Counted from the first letter of the stretch, positions 46,017 to 54,886 are shown. The stretch is 64,000 bases of DNA from Paenibacillus macquariensis (GCF_900156375.1 NZ_FTNK01000001.1:186001-250000); one strand, 5' to 3'. Numbers and translations are program-made. Notes: a model not told the origin generated them from the letters alone.

Positions 46017-47834
46017 CTATTTATTAAGGTGATACGGTACGGTTGTAATCACAATATCCTTATGATTAACCAAAAAAGTACGAATAAGTAAGCTAGACTG
46101 ATTGTGTAAAATATTTTGCCACCAATGCTTCGTAATGAACTGTGGAATAACGATAGTAATATGATCGGTTGATGCTGTTTTCCATTCAACGGTTTCTATA
46201 AACCGTATTAGTGGTTTGACCACACTTCTATAACGTGAACGAAGTACGATTAGACGCACACCTGGATTCCATTCCGCCCATTTCTGTTCCATCTTTTGAA
46301 TCTCTTCTTCATCAAAACCAATATATACCGCTACCACATTATCCGATAATGAGCGAGCATAACTGATGGAATTAAGTACGACTCGAGTAATCCCAGAGAC
46401 CGGCACTAAGAATGTGCTACCTTTGATTGTTGGCTTATCCACGTCAAGTTGAATACGTAATTGATCTGCTGTATTCACATAATGGCGATGAATTCTCATA
46501 AAGAGAAGCATAACTAACGGTAGGAATATAAATACCATCCAGATATGCGAGAATTTCGTGAAGATAAAAATAAGCGTGATGGATAACGTCGTGATCATAC
46601 CAATCGTATTCACAACAAAACGTTGTATCCATGCTGATGGTTTTGTTTTATACCAGTGAATCATCATGCCAAGTTGAGACAGGGTGAAGGGAATAAATAC
46701 GCCGACCGCATATAGCGGTATTAAGCTACCTGTATCTCCATGGAATGCCGCAACAAGGACTGATGCTAGAACTCCCAGAATGATTATCCCATTAGAGAAA
46801 CCTAGACGATCCCCACGAACCATAAACATATGAGGCATGAACTTATCCTTAGCTAACATAAAAGAGAGCAAGGGAAAAGCGGAATACGCTGTATTAGCGG
46901 CTAAAAAGAGAATGAGTGCAGTAACGCCTTGTATTGCGTAATAAAGAAATCCACGACCAAATACTGATTGCGAAATCTGCGAGACAACGGTCACTTTGGG
47001 ATCAGGTGTCACACCATACCAATAGGCCAACAGACTTATACCAATAAACATCGCTCCAAGAATAAGGCCCATCATCACTAATGTCTTAGCCGCATTTTTT
47101 TCAGCTGGCTGTTTAAAATTCGGAATCGCATTGGATACCGCTTCAACACCCGTCAGTGCAGAGCATCCTGAACTAAAGGCTTTCAAAAGCAAAAATAAAC
47201 TTATATTAGATACTGCCGAACCAAGTTCCGGAATCGCCGCATGGACATCCCCTGTAGCATACTTAAACACGCCAGATATAATGAGTACAAATATGGAAAC
47301 GACAAACAAATATACCGGAATAGCAATAAATGAAGCTGCCTCTGTAACGCCACGCAAGTTAATAATCGTCAGAATTAAAATGACCGTAATTGCAATCGCT
47401 ACACTATAGTCGTGAAGAAAGGGAAACGCCGATGTAAGGGCATCCGTTCCAGCCGAGGCACTTACCGCCACGGTAAGAATGTAATCAACGAGTAAAGATC
47501 CACCTGCCATGAGTCCCACAGGAACACCTAAATTTTCCTTTGCAACAATGTATGCTCCCCCACCCTTAGGGTAAGCAAATATGGTTTGTCTATAAGAAAG
47601 AATAAGGATAGCCAACAGCCCAAGCACAGCTACAGAAATTGGAATTGAGTACCATACAGCTGAGAATCCAGCCACCATAAGTACGATTAATATCTGTTCC
47701 GTACCATAAGCGACTGATGACAAAGCATCGGAAGAAAGAACCGCGAGTGCTTTGAATTTACTTAATTTCTCATGATCGAGTTCGTCTGATTTCATGGGAC
47801 GTCCGATCAAGAGACGTTTTACTTTGCTAACCAT
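46017..47834 (-). CDS. kimA: Potassium importer KimA (APC-family transporter, former YdaO)
   Basis: A 605-aa membrane transporter with about twelve hydrophobic segments and a C-terminal cytoplasmic domain (about 440-605). Its start (MVSKVKRLLIGRPMKSDELDHEKLSKFKALA) and length match KimA, a high-affinity K+/H+ symporter. Its aptamer-type leader (47964-48095) is the c-di-AMP-sensing ydaO element, which strongly supports the assignment. ATG at 47834 is preferred, with GGGGA upstream; the reading to 47855 adds 7 residues. It lies between sigF and spoVAA, an unusual place. Confidence 0.94.
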   Translation of the reverse strand: MVSKVKRLLIGRPMKSDELDHEKLSKFKALAVLSSDALSSVAYGTEQILIVLMVAGFSAVWYSIPISVAVLGLLAILILSYRQTIFAYPKGGGAYIVAKENLGVPVGLMAGGSLLVDYILTVAVSASAGTDALTSAFPFLHDYSVAIAITVILILTIINLRGVTEAASFIAIPVYLFVVSIFVLIISGVFKYATGDVHAAIPELGSAVSNISLFLLLKAFSSGCSALTGVEAVSNAIPNFKQPAEKNAAKTLVMMGLILGAMFIGISLLAYWYGVTPDPKVTVVSQISQSVFGRGFLYYAIQGVTALILFLAANTAYSAFPLLSFMLAKDKFMPHMFMVRGDRLGFSNGIIILGVLASVLVAAFHGDTGSLIPLYAVGVFIPFTLSQLGMMIHWYKTKPSAWIQRFVVNTIGMITTLSITLIFIFTKFSHIWMVFIFLPLVMLLFMRIHRHYVNTADQLRIQLDVDKPTIKGSTFLVPVSGITRVVLNSISYARSLSDNVVAVYIGFDEEEIQKMEQKWAEWNPGVRLIVLRSRYRSVVKPLIRFIETVEWKTASTDHITIVIPQFITKHWWQNILHNQSSLLIRTFLVNHKDIVITTVPYHLNK

Positions 47835-47963
47835 TTTAAAATATCCCCTTTTCATACAACTAGTAACAGCTATGCTGTGCGCCTATTCGGGGAAGGTTAG
47901 CTTGCGGTTCTTTCCACATAAAACCCGTACGGAGGATTCCCCACAGTTAACAATATGGTCAAA

Positions 47964-48095
47964 ACCCACCAAAGCTTACGAGGTTAGCTGTCGGATTCGG
48001 ACTGTGGAATAGCCCTACATAATCAAGTCACCTACCACTTGATTTACGATTCACCCCATTTGGCATGAAGCCAACGTTTGGTTCCCCCGCTTTTC
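47964..48095 (-). promoter_or_regulatory. c-di-AMP riboswitch (ydaO-yuaA element) upstream of kimA
   Basis: On the minus strand the conserved blocks appear in order: GCGGGGGAACCAA, TGGGGTGAATC, GTAGGGCTATTCC, CCGAATCCGACAGCTAACCTCGTAAGC. c-di-AMP binding normally turns these transcripts off, matching c-di-AMP repression of K+ uptake. ATTCCACAGT in the aptamer can pair with ACTGT-GG-GGAAT about 60 bases downstream, a possible switching helix. About 130 bases of leader remain before the start codon, including another AGCTAACC copy. The gap 47835-48284 holds only this leader and the sigF terminator. Confidence 0.95.
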
Positions 48096-48233
48096 CTTTA
48101 TAGAAAATTCAGCGCATATACAACTTATCACGAGAGCTAATTATAATGCGCATGAACGAATCTGTATATATGAAATTACATGAAAACGAATGGAATTATT
48201 GTGGAATTATCTGAAAAATCATAATTGTGTATG

Positions 48234-48289
48234 AATAACACATCAAAAAAACCTGAGATTATATTCTCAGGTTTCTTTGATGTGTTATT
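48234..48289 (-). terminator. Terminator of the spoIIA operon, overlapping the sigF stop codon
   Basis: Minus strand AATAACACATCAAA-(G)-AAACCTGAGA / TCTCAGGTTT...TTTGATGTGTTATT: a stem of more than 20 bp with a T7 run inside the 3' arm. The sigF TAA (48285-48287) lies in the 5' arm. Confidence 0.92.
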
Positions 48290-49040
48290 GGGCAATCTGT
48301 TCACGTATAAGCTGAAGGATCTTCTTTTCCAATCGAGATACCTGTACCTGAGAAATTCCAAGTCTGCTTGCTACCTCAGATTGTGTCTGATCTCGATAAT
48401 ACCGAAGATAGACAATCAGTTTCTCTCGTTCAGACAATCCCTCTATCGCTTCATTTAGTGCCAATTTATCGAACCATTTATCTTGAGATTCATCCGCGAT
48501 CTGATCCATCAACGTAATCGGATCTCCATCATTCTCGTAGACGGTCTCATGAATGGAAGTTGGAGGTTTGTTCGCTTCCTGAGCGAACACAACTTCTTCT
48601 GGCGTAACTCCAAGGTCGTCCGCTACCTCTTTAATCGTCGGCAGTCGATTTAACACCTTCGAGAGCTCATCCTTTTTCTTACGCACTTTATTGGCCATTT
48701 CCTTCAATGATCGGCTCACTTTAAGTGTTCCATCATCACGTAAGAAACGTTGGATTTCTCCAATTATCATAGGAACAGCGTAGGTAGAGAATTTCACATC
48801 ATAACTCAGATCAAATTTATCAACGGATTTCAAGAGACCGATACAGCCGATTTGAAACAAGTCCTCTGGCTCATATCCTCGGTTCATGAAACGCTGCACA
48901 ACCGACCATACGAGACGAATATTACAGTGTACTAGTGTATCCCGGGCTCCGTTATCACCCGATTGACTAAGTGCAATAAGGCGTTTGACTTCTGAATCTT
49001 CCAAGTAGGTTTGCGAAGCTTTCTTCACATCAGCATCCAT
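48285..49040 (-). CDS. sigF: RNA polymerase sigma factor SigF (forespore)
   Basis: A 251-aa sigma-70 family factor. Region 2 (ALSQSGDNGARDTLVHCNIRLVW), region 3 and region 4 (REKLIVYLRYYRDQTQSEVASRLGISQVQVSRLEKKIL) are complete. SigF is the first forespore-specific sigma factor and is held inactive by SpoIIAB. ATG after AGGGG, 11 bases from spoIIAB. Confidence 0.97.
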   Translation of the reverse strand: MDADVKKASQTYLEDSEVKRLIALSQSGDNGARDTLVHCNIRLVWSVVQRFMNRGYEPEDLFQIGCIGLLKSVDKFDLSYDVKFSTYAVPMIIGEIQRFLRDDGTLKVSRSLKEMANKVRKKKDELSKVLNRLPTIKEVADDLGVTPEEVVFAQEANKPPTSIHETVYENDGDPITLMDQIADESQDKWFDKLALNEAIEGLSEREKLIVYLRYYRDQTQSEVASRLGISQVQVSRLEKKILQLIREQIAQ

Positions 49041-49051
49041 ACGTCCAACCC

Positions 49052-49513
49052 CTAATTATATAAAGCTTTCTTGGATTCAATCCTTTTCTTCATCCTAATC
49101 GACGTGCCCACTCCGGGTTCGCTTACGACTTCACATTCGTCCATGAAATTCTCCATGATCGTAAATCCCATCCCTGATCTTTCTAACTCAGGTTTAGATG
49201 TATATAACGGTTGTTTTGCGAGATCCAAGTCTTCTATCCCGTGTCCACGATCCTCCACGGTCATGGTGACTGTATCTCCTTCGATCTCTGCTGTAATGGT
49301 GACCGTTCCTGTGGAATCAGAATCATATCCATGAATAATGCAATTGGTTACCGCTTCCGACACGACCGTCTTCAGATCACTAAGCTCATCCATTGTAGGA
49401 TCTAGCTGCGAGATAAATGCAGCCACCGTGACTCGAGCAAAAGATTCATTCTCCGATTTGGCTGCAAACGTAAGCGTCATGAAATTGTGAGCTAAGGCCT
49501 GTTCTTCACTCAT
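49052..49513 (-). CDS. spoIIAB: Anti-sigma F factor SpoIIAB (serine kinase)
   Basis: A 153-aa GHKL-type kinase. N box [13 protein letters not shown]1 box DRGHGI and G2 region RSGMGFTIM are seen. It binds SigF and phosphorylates SpoIIAA. ATG overlaps the spoIIAA stop by four bases with GGAGG upstream. Confidence 0.96.
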   Translation of the reverse strand: MSEEQALAHNFMTLTFAAKSENESFARVTVAAFISQLDPTMDELSDLKTVVSEAVTNCIIHGYDSDSTGTVTITAEIEGDTVTMTVEDRGHGIEDLDLAKQPLYTSKPELERSGMGFTIMENFMDECEVVSEPGVGTSIRMKKRIESKKALYN

Positions 49514-49863
49514 GACACAACCTCCAGACTTGAGAGTGCATCGCTCTCGCTTTCATAAATAGGCATAATCTTGAACAACCCCGACATCTCCAATAGACGG
49601 AAGACAGGTTTAGTTGCGTCGCATACAGCCATTTTACCGCCCTTACTCTTAATAAGCTTATACCTTCCAAGAATCACACCTATACCTGAACTATCCATGA
49701 ATTGCAGATCTTTCAGACTTAGAACAATATGATCGGTCTGCCGACTATGAATAGCATCATCTAGCTTAGTACGAACATGATCCGCAGTATGATGGTCAAG
49801 CTCCCCTATGAAACGGACGATGAGTACTTGACGGTGATGTTCCATTTCCATTTGAAGATTCAT
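49510..49863 (-). CDS. spoIIAA: Anti-anti-sigma factor SpoIIAA
   Basis: A 117-aa STAS-domain protein. The phosphorylation site Ser58 lies in [14 protein letters not shown], conserved at the same residue number as in B. subtilis. Dephosphorylated SpoIIAA frees SigF from SpoIIAB. AGGAGAG upstream of ATG. Follows dacF as in Bacillus. Confidence 0.97.
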   Translation of the reverse strand: MNLQMEMEHHRQVLIVRFIGELDHHTADHVRTKLDDAIHSRQTDHIVLSLKDLQFMDSSGIGVILGRYKLIKSKGGKMAVCDATKPVFRLLEMSGLFKIMPIYESESDALSSLEVVS

Positions 49864-49955
49864 ATTTTGCTCACTCTCCTCCTTGTCATAAACAAAGAGT
49901 TCTAGAAATGAAAATCATATTCCTGCATCACGACAAAACTAGAAGAAATCTGCTA

Positions 49956-51146
49956 TCAATCAACAAAAAATAACTTAGCTGTCGTACGCTTGAACATCGT
50001 CCACCAACCAGCCTTTTCAACCTTGCTTGGAGACTTCAATTCAAACTTCTTAATGACTTGATCTCCTTGATATACGACTAGGTTCCCTAGAACCTGCCCT
50101 TGCTCAATTGGAGCCTTTAATTCTGGTTCTAATTGTAGTTCGTGCCTAACTTTTGAAGCATTCCCGATTTTCTTCATCAGAACACTATATTGTTGTCCTG
50201 CGACAAGTTCAATCTCTTTGCTCTTACCCTTTGTAATCTCAGCTTTCCCCATCACGTCACCCTCTTTAAAGATGGTTTGTTTCGTATATTGGGAGAACAT
50301 GAAATCAAACATCTTAGATACTTCACTATTACGAGTCTTCGTATTGGGTTCTCCCAAAACGACAGATATGGCTCTTAAGTCACCACGTACAGCCGTAGCA
50401 GATAAACAAAACTTAGCCTCTGAAGTATACCCAGTCTTCAAGCCATCTGCACCTGTATAGAATCTCACCAGTTTATTCGTATTCACTAACCAGAAAGGAC
50501 TCTTCGATTCTTTTCGTAAATAGTCCTGATACGCACCTGTATATTTAGTAACTTCTTTATGCTTCAGTAACTCACGACTAATGACTGCAATGTCATGGGC
50601 TGAAGAATAGTGATTCTCCGCAGGAAGTCCATTACAGTTGCTGAAATGCGTATCTTTAAGACCTAGCTCAGTCACGCGATTATTCATCATTTGTACAAAG
50701 GATTCTTCTGAGCCTGCAATGTGCTCCGCCATAGCTACAGATGCATCGTTTCCAGACGCCATAGCGATACCTTTGAGCATTTCATCCACAGACATCTCTT
50801 CGCCAGGCTCAAGAAATATTTGTGATCCACCCATAGAAGCGGCATACTCGCTCGTCCGAACTTTGTCTGTAAGTTTAAGTTTCCCTGAATCTATTGCCTC
50901 TAACGTTAACAGCATGGTCATGATTTTAGTAATACTAGCAGGCGGAAGCTTATCATGACTATTCTTTTCATAAATAATCGTGCCGGTGTCCGCATCCATC
51001 AGAACCGCAGATAAAGCGCTCGGAGCAAGCTCTGTTTGGGTCTGACTAGCAGCTTTCTTCTTTTCCTCAGCGGCGTACCCGTTCACTGGAAAACTAAGAG
51101 AAACAAGACATAACACCGTTACAATAATCAGTAACATTTTTTTCAA
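49956..51146 (-). CDS. dacF: D-alanyl-D-alanine carboxypeptidase DacF
   Basis: A 396-aa PBP5-type enzyme. Signal peptide 1-25, active site SITK (Ser71, Lys74), ASGND and LKTGYT; PBP5 C-terminal domain from about 300. Forespore-expressed in Bacillus, regulating cortex cross-linking. TTG start with AGGAGG upstream. A 10-bp hairpin (GTTATTACAA/TTGTAATAAC) lies about 25-55 bases upstream of the start. Confidence 0.94.
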   Translation of the reverse strand: MKKMLLIIVTVLCLVSLSFPVNGYAAEEKKKAASQTQTELAPSALSAVLMDADTGTIIYEKNSHDKLPPASITKIMTMLLTLEAIDSGKLKLTDKVRTSEYAASMGGSQIFLEPGEEMSVDEMLKGIAMASGNDASVAMAEHIAGSEESFVQMMNNRVTELGLKDTHFSNCNGLPAENHYSSAHDIAVISRELLKHKEVTKYTGAYQDYLRKESKSPFWLVNTNKLVRFYTGADGLKTGYTSEAKFCLSATAVRGDLRAISVVLGEPNTKTRNSEVSKMFDFMFSQYTKQTIFKEGDVMGKAEITKGKSKEIELVAGQQYSVLMKKIGNASKVRHELQLEPELKAPIEQGQVLGNLVVYQGDQVIKKFELKSPSKVEKAGWWTMFKRTTAKLFFVD

Positions 51147-51289
51147 AATAAGTCCCCTCCTGACGTGAGATTAGTTATTACAAAGAACTCTGTCGTTGTA
51201 ATAACGTACCTTCCCTTCAGTGTCGTCAGATTAGGCGTAAAATATTCCATTAACATCCTATTTTGATATGAATATTTTTAAAGACAACA

Positions 51290-51321
51290 AAAAATCCACA
51301 GAAAACATTTCCTGTGGATCT
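51290..51321 (-). terminator. Terminator after the pdp remnant
   Basis: Minus strand GATCCACAG ... CTGTGGATTTTTTG, a 9-bp stem retained although the gene is dead. Confidence 0.85.
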
Positions 51322-51323
51322 AT

Positions 51324-51858
51324 CTATCCAAAAATATTTGTTAGAATCGTTGTATACCATCTCGCGTAACAATGAAGAACAGCTAATGTTTCACCCGCTT
51401 CTACACGTTCTCTCGGCTTCGCTAAGGCTGAACCATCTTCCAAATGTCCCTTTAGAATAACACGGGCTTCCTCTTCATTCTTAGCTTTACCACCAAGTAC
51501 TAACATAGGAGATCCAAGAATTCAACAGAGAAGCCTGTAATCGATCCAAGCTTATCGATGGTCCCACCCGTATGGCCAAGACCACGTCCTGACATTTTGG
51601 CTACAGGTACTCCCGCAGCCGCTACCAAAGGAGCTCATACGATCGTCGTCTTGTCACCTACGCCACCCGTTGAGTGTTTATCAACCTTGATTTCCTTAAT
51701 ACTATCTGATCACCAGATTGAGCCATTTCAAGCGTTAAATCACCTGTCTCACGAGGTGTCATGCCTTTATAATATACAGCCATTGCCCATGCTGACATCT
51801 GATAGACATATCCCCTTATGAAATACATTTGTGGAAATATAAATGTCTCATTAATCAA
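51324..51858 (-). pseudogene. pdp: Pyrimidine-nucleoside phosphorylase remnant
   Basis: Pieces of a Pdp/DeoA gene (normally about 430 aa) remain in order but in broken frames. N-terminal part: [17 protein letters not shown] and [13 protein letters not shown]. Then, in another frame, [16 protein letters not shown], a TGA stop (51635-51637), and [29 protein letters not shown]. After a large internal deletion: [18 protein letters not shown], then another deletion, and ERVEAGETLAVLH. About 60 percent of the gene is missing. In relatives a drm-punA-(pdp) nucleoside cluster lies between xerD and dacF; only this wreck is left. Confidence 0.93.
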
Positions 51859-51925
51859 TATTCCCTACTTATAACGTTCCACTATGAATGGGATCATCCC
51901 ATGATCTGCGGAAATTATGAATAGA

Positions 51926-52825
51926 TCATCTCAACGAAGAACGCGGATGGTGGTCATCATATTGTTCCTTCATATTCTTTTTCGTGAGAGAACTATATAC
52001 TTGTGTGGTTGAAATATCTGAATGCCCCAACATCTCCTGAACAGATCTTAGATCTGCACCATTATCAAGTAAGTGTGTTGCAAAAGAATGGCGTAACGTA
52101 TACGGGGTGATATCCTTCTGTATACCTGTTTCTTTAGCATATTTCTTAAGGATTTTCCAGAATCCTTGGCGTGTCAATCGACTTCCTAGCGTATTTAGGA
52201 AAAGCGCAGGTTCTTCCATATTCCTCTTCAGAAGCTTCTCACGGCTTTCCTTCATATATATATCTAAATAATTAGCAGACATCTTATTCATCGGAAGAAT
52301 TCTTTCTTTACCCGAAGTCCCCATGCAATGTAGATATCTTAATTCTGTATGAATATGTTGCGTATCTAATGATACGATCTCGGAGACCTTCATCCCTGTC
52401 GCATACAAAAGCTCTAACATCGCTTTATCTCTCATCCCTTGTATCCCTGAGGAATCCGGAGCTGATAACAAAAGCTCAACCTCTTCAATGCTAAGCACTT
52501 GAGGCGCTGTCTTCACGATCTTAGGTGTCTCCATTTGGAGAGATGGATCTTGTCCCACCAAAGATTCTCTTTGTAAGTATTGAAAAAAAGACCGTATGGA
52601 AACCGTCTTTCGTGTGAGCGTTGCCGCTGTCCGACCTTCTTGTTTGACAACGCCTAAGAAAAGAATGATGTGACTTCTATTAATCTGTTCGAGAGAGGTA
52701 ATACCTCGTTCCTCGATAAAGACCAGAAATTGAGCCAGATCTCTTTCATAACTTTCCAACGTATTCTTAGATAATCCTTTTTCTTCATCCATATAACGAA
52801 TATAGGGTGCTAGATGGTGCTTCAT
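51926..52825 (-). CDS. xerD: Tyrosine recombinase XerD-like, with altered catalytic residues
   Basis: A 299-aa full-length XerD-like protein: N-terminal SAM-like domain (starting MKHHLAPYIRYMDEEKGLSKNTLESYERD) and C-terminal catalytic domain. Present: LRHSFATHLL, LGHSDISTTQVY with the nucleophile Tyr, and the final HHPR. But the first catalytic Arg position reads Lys (ATGMKVSE), the HxLRH His reads Tyr (PYTLRH), and the GKG Lys position reads Thr (GTSGKER). Position xerD-yqzK-fur is that of the chromosome-dimer resolvase. Either a divergent active enzyme or one in early decay. ATG at 52825 after AGGAG. Confidence 0.85.
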   Translation of the reverse strand: MKHHLAPYIRYMDEEKGLSKNTLESYERDLAQFLVFIEERGITSLEQINRSHIILFLGVVKQEGRTAATLTRKTVSIRSFFQYLQRESLVGQDPSLQMETPKIVKTAPQVLSIEEVELLLSAPDSSGIQGMRDKAMLELLYATGMKVSEIVSLDTQHIHTELRYLHCMGTSGKERILPMNKMSANYLDIYMKESREKLLKRNMEEPALFLNTLGSRLTRQGFWKILKKYAKETGIQKDITPYTLRHSFATHLLDNGADLRSVQEMLGHSDISTTQVYSSLTKKNMKEQYDDHHPRSSLR

Positions 52826-52952
52826 GGGGCATTGCACTCCTTTTTTTAGGTAGATGAAGCTGACAACCGTCTTTGCCTTCATAAATGATTATTTTGTATT
52901 CGACAAAATTCTTCAAACTCCTGCATCGCGCTATCCCTATCCCTTGCCACCT

Positions 52953-53189
52953 TTATTCACCATACCAGTAATAGAAGCGGAGCCGCTCCCCCATACTCGT
53001 ATCCATGTTTCCTTGCCCATCTACAGCCTGAAATGCTTTGACAGCATACCCTTTGGGGATTCTATATTGATCTACAGGTGTAATCCACTCACCAAAAATA
53101 CCTAAAAAATGATAGACCAAGTACGTCAATGCTATAAATACAATAACAGATCGAATAAAAGCAAGGCATTTACGTAAAGAAATAACCAT
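52953..53189 (-). CDS. yqzK: YqzK-like membrane protein (DUF4227)
   Basis: A 78-aa protein: basic N-terminus, one membrane segment (about 10-31, FIRSVIVFIALTYLVYHFLGIF), and an extracellular tail with WITPVDQYRIPKGYAVKAF and FYYWYGE. Size and the position between fur and xerD match B. subtilis yqzK. ATG at 53189 after GAGGAGG. Function unknown. Confidence 0.8.
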   Translation of the reverse strand: MVISLRKCLAFIRSVIVFIALTYLVYHFLGIFGEWITPVDQYRIPKGYAVKAFQAVDGQGNMDTSMGERLRFYYWYGE

Positions 53190-53287
53190 CGAACCCCTCC
53201 TCTTTACCAAGAACATATGAAAGAGGATCTATCATTATGACAGGTATTAGATTCGGATTAACATGAAGTTGAAGTATAAGTATACAG

Positions 53288-53331
53288 CAAAAAGCTCCCC
53301 CCAAACAAATCTTGTGCTGGTGAGAGCTTGG
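53288..53331 (-). terminator. Terminator of fur
   Basis: Minus strand AAGCTCTCACC ... GGGGGGAGCTT followed by TTTG; stem of about 10 bp with one mismatch. Confidence 0.65.
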
Positions 53332-53363
53332 TCTAGCTATTCATATATTTACGAATGCATACA

Positions 53364-53828
53364 TTAAGATTCTTTGTTATTACCCAAGTTTTTGTCATTA
53401 CACCGACTACAAATACCATGGAAGTCAAGTCTATGATCTGACACAGTGAAATTATATTCCCTGTCCAGACGTTCCTCCAAAGGACCAAGCCAATCTTCAC
53501 GAATCTCATCCATACGTCCACATTGGACACAAATCAGATGATGATGATGATGCTTAGCAGTATCAGTGCGTAAGTCATATCGAGCTACACCGTCACCAAA
53601 GTTAATCTTCTCTACAACATGAAGTTCACTAAGTAGTTCAAGCGTACGATACACTGTCGCTAAACCAATCTCAGGGGCAATTCCCTTTACTAACATAAAC
53701 ACATCTTCCGCACTAAGGTGGTCTTCTTCGTTCTCTAAGAGAATTCTGACTGTAGCTTCCCGCTGGGGTGTCAGCTTATAGCCCTGGGATTGTAGCTGTT
53801 GTTTGATTTTATCGATCCGAGCCTGCAT
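53364..53828 (-). CDS. fur: Ferric uptake regulator Fur
   Basis: A 154-aa metal-dependent repressor. Winged helix LTPQREATVRILLEN and GLATVYRTLELLSEL; metal sites in the His-rich KHHHHHLICVQCG and CSRCN. It should repress iron uptake genes. ATG at 53828 is chosen because the promoter -10 box overlaps the upstream in-frame ATG at 53873. Whether it is Fur or a Fur-family paralogue (PerR, Zur) is judged from position next to yqzK. Confidence 0.9.
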   Translation of the reverse strand: MQARIDKIKQQLQSQGYKLTPQREATVRILLENEEDHLSAEDVFMLVKGIAPEIGLATVYRTLELLSELHVVEKINFGDGVARYDLRTDTAKHHHHHLICVQCGRMDEIREDWLGPLEERLDREYNFTVSDHRLDFHGICSRCNDKNLGNNKES

Positions 53829-53871
53829 ACTCTCCCCCCTAGGAAATACTGCCTTATTAATCACTTCTTTC

Positions 53872-53901
53872 ATTATAGGGTGAGTCTATAAATAATGTCA
53901 A
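53872..53901 (-). promoter_or_regulatory. Sigma-A promoter of fur
   Basis: Minus strand TTGACA (53896-53901), 18-base spacer, TATAAT (53872-53877): both hexamers perfect. Transcription start near 53865, about 35 bases upstream of the start codon. Confidence 0.8.
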
Positions 53902-54124
53902 ACGCATTTCTAATATAAAAATGAGAGTGTTGTTGATTTACTAGCATCGGTATTACCCATCGCATCATGCATTACCATTCAGCTATATTCGCCTTAAATC
54001 ATAACTCTAACTATCCATATTTTAAAATATTTAGAAAATCCATAGATCTTTATGGCTATGTGCGAACTTTCACCATAGGCTATACACGCCAATATGTCAG
54101 GATCTAGCACTTCTTTGCAATCCG

Positions 54125-54376
54125 TTACAAGTCGGGGATGACTTCTTGCTGAAGATCTCCTAGCAAATAATATAATTTCACTAGAAACATTATCGAGAGT
54201 GTCCCTGTTTTTCCATTAAATTTGGTGAAAAAAATAGAGGCTTGTGCTACATGGGCTTTTGAAATAAGCAATTGGAGATTTTTTAATAATTCATTTCCTT
54301 TATATAAAGGTGTCGATTCTCGAAACGAACCTATTTGAACATCTATAATAAGTAATGCCGTATGGGTCCCGATCAT
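54125..54376 (-). pseudogene. Truncated isochorismatase-family cysteine hydrolase
   Basis: The first 55 residues match the start of isochorismatase-like hydrolases: HTALLIIDVQIGSF with the catalytic Asp, then an alpha helix and ASIFFTKFNGKTGTL. The usual remainder (about 120 aa with the catalytic Lys and Cys) is missing; the reading continues with unrelated residues to a stop after 83 codons. Likely a decayed gene in the accessory stretch between fur and spoIIM. Confidence 0.7.
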
Positions 54377-54562
54377 AAATATTCACTCCTTAACCATTAT
54401 TAACGGAAAATTTCAAAAAATTTTCTTTAGCATACCCATATTGATGGGAAAACAGCACAGATATCCTCGCCAGCTAGAATCCTTTCAAACGAGTTAGGGC
54501 AAGGTATGTTGTGGGACTGCGCTATAAGTAGCAGCGTTCATAAAAAGGAGGAGTGAGATTAG

Positions 54563-54802
54563 ATGACTAAAAACAATACACGTAATCGAAACGTTGGTTC
54601 TGATCGAACCACGACCAATGATGATGGCGTTGACACTGGAAATGCTGTAGGAACCGTGGGTGGTGGTGCTGTTGGTGCTGTCATGGGTTCCGCTTTGGGT
54701 CCTGTTGGAACCATCGTAGGTGGCATCGTTGGCGCAACGTTGGGCAATAAAGTGGGTAAAGCTGTTCAAGATGACGACAACGATACACACCGAACAGAAT
54801 AA
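54563..54802 (+). CDS. Glycine-zipper small protein
   Basis: A 79-aa protein with polar ends and a Gly/Ala/Val core (about 25-66): repeated Gly every fourth residue in VGGGAVGAVMGSALGPVGTIVGGIVGATLG. Such glycine zippers insert in membranes or self-assemble. No signal peptide. AAGGAGG site and an own terminator at 54847-54886 show it is a real monocistronic gene. Function unknown. Confidence 0.78.
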   Translation: MTKNNTRNRNVGSDRTTTNDDGVDTGNAVGTVGGGAVGAVMGSALGPVGTIVGGIVGATLGNKVGKAVQDDDNDTHRTE

Positions 54803-54846
54803 ACAGGCGCTGGTAAAGATTCAGGTTATATCCTTACCTAAACGTT

Positions 54847-54886
54847 AAAAAATGCTCTACCAGTTTATACCGGTAGAGCATTTTTT
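54847..54886 (+). terminator. Terminator of the glycine-zipper gene
   Basis: AAATGCTCTACC-AGTTTATAC-CGGTAGAGCATTTTTT, 11-bp stem plus six T. Confidence 0.9.

Noticed and set aside
51200..51290. Sigma-F promoter for dacF
   Set aside because: Expected from Bacillus, but no segment matched GYWTA-N16-GGNRANAHTR well enough to report.
51558..51821. Plus-strand open frame opposite the pdp remnant
   Set aside because: Antisense shadow of recognisable Pdp blocks; no ribosome site.
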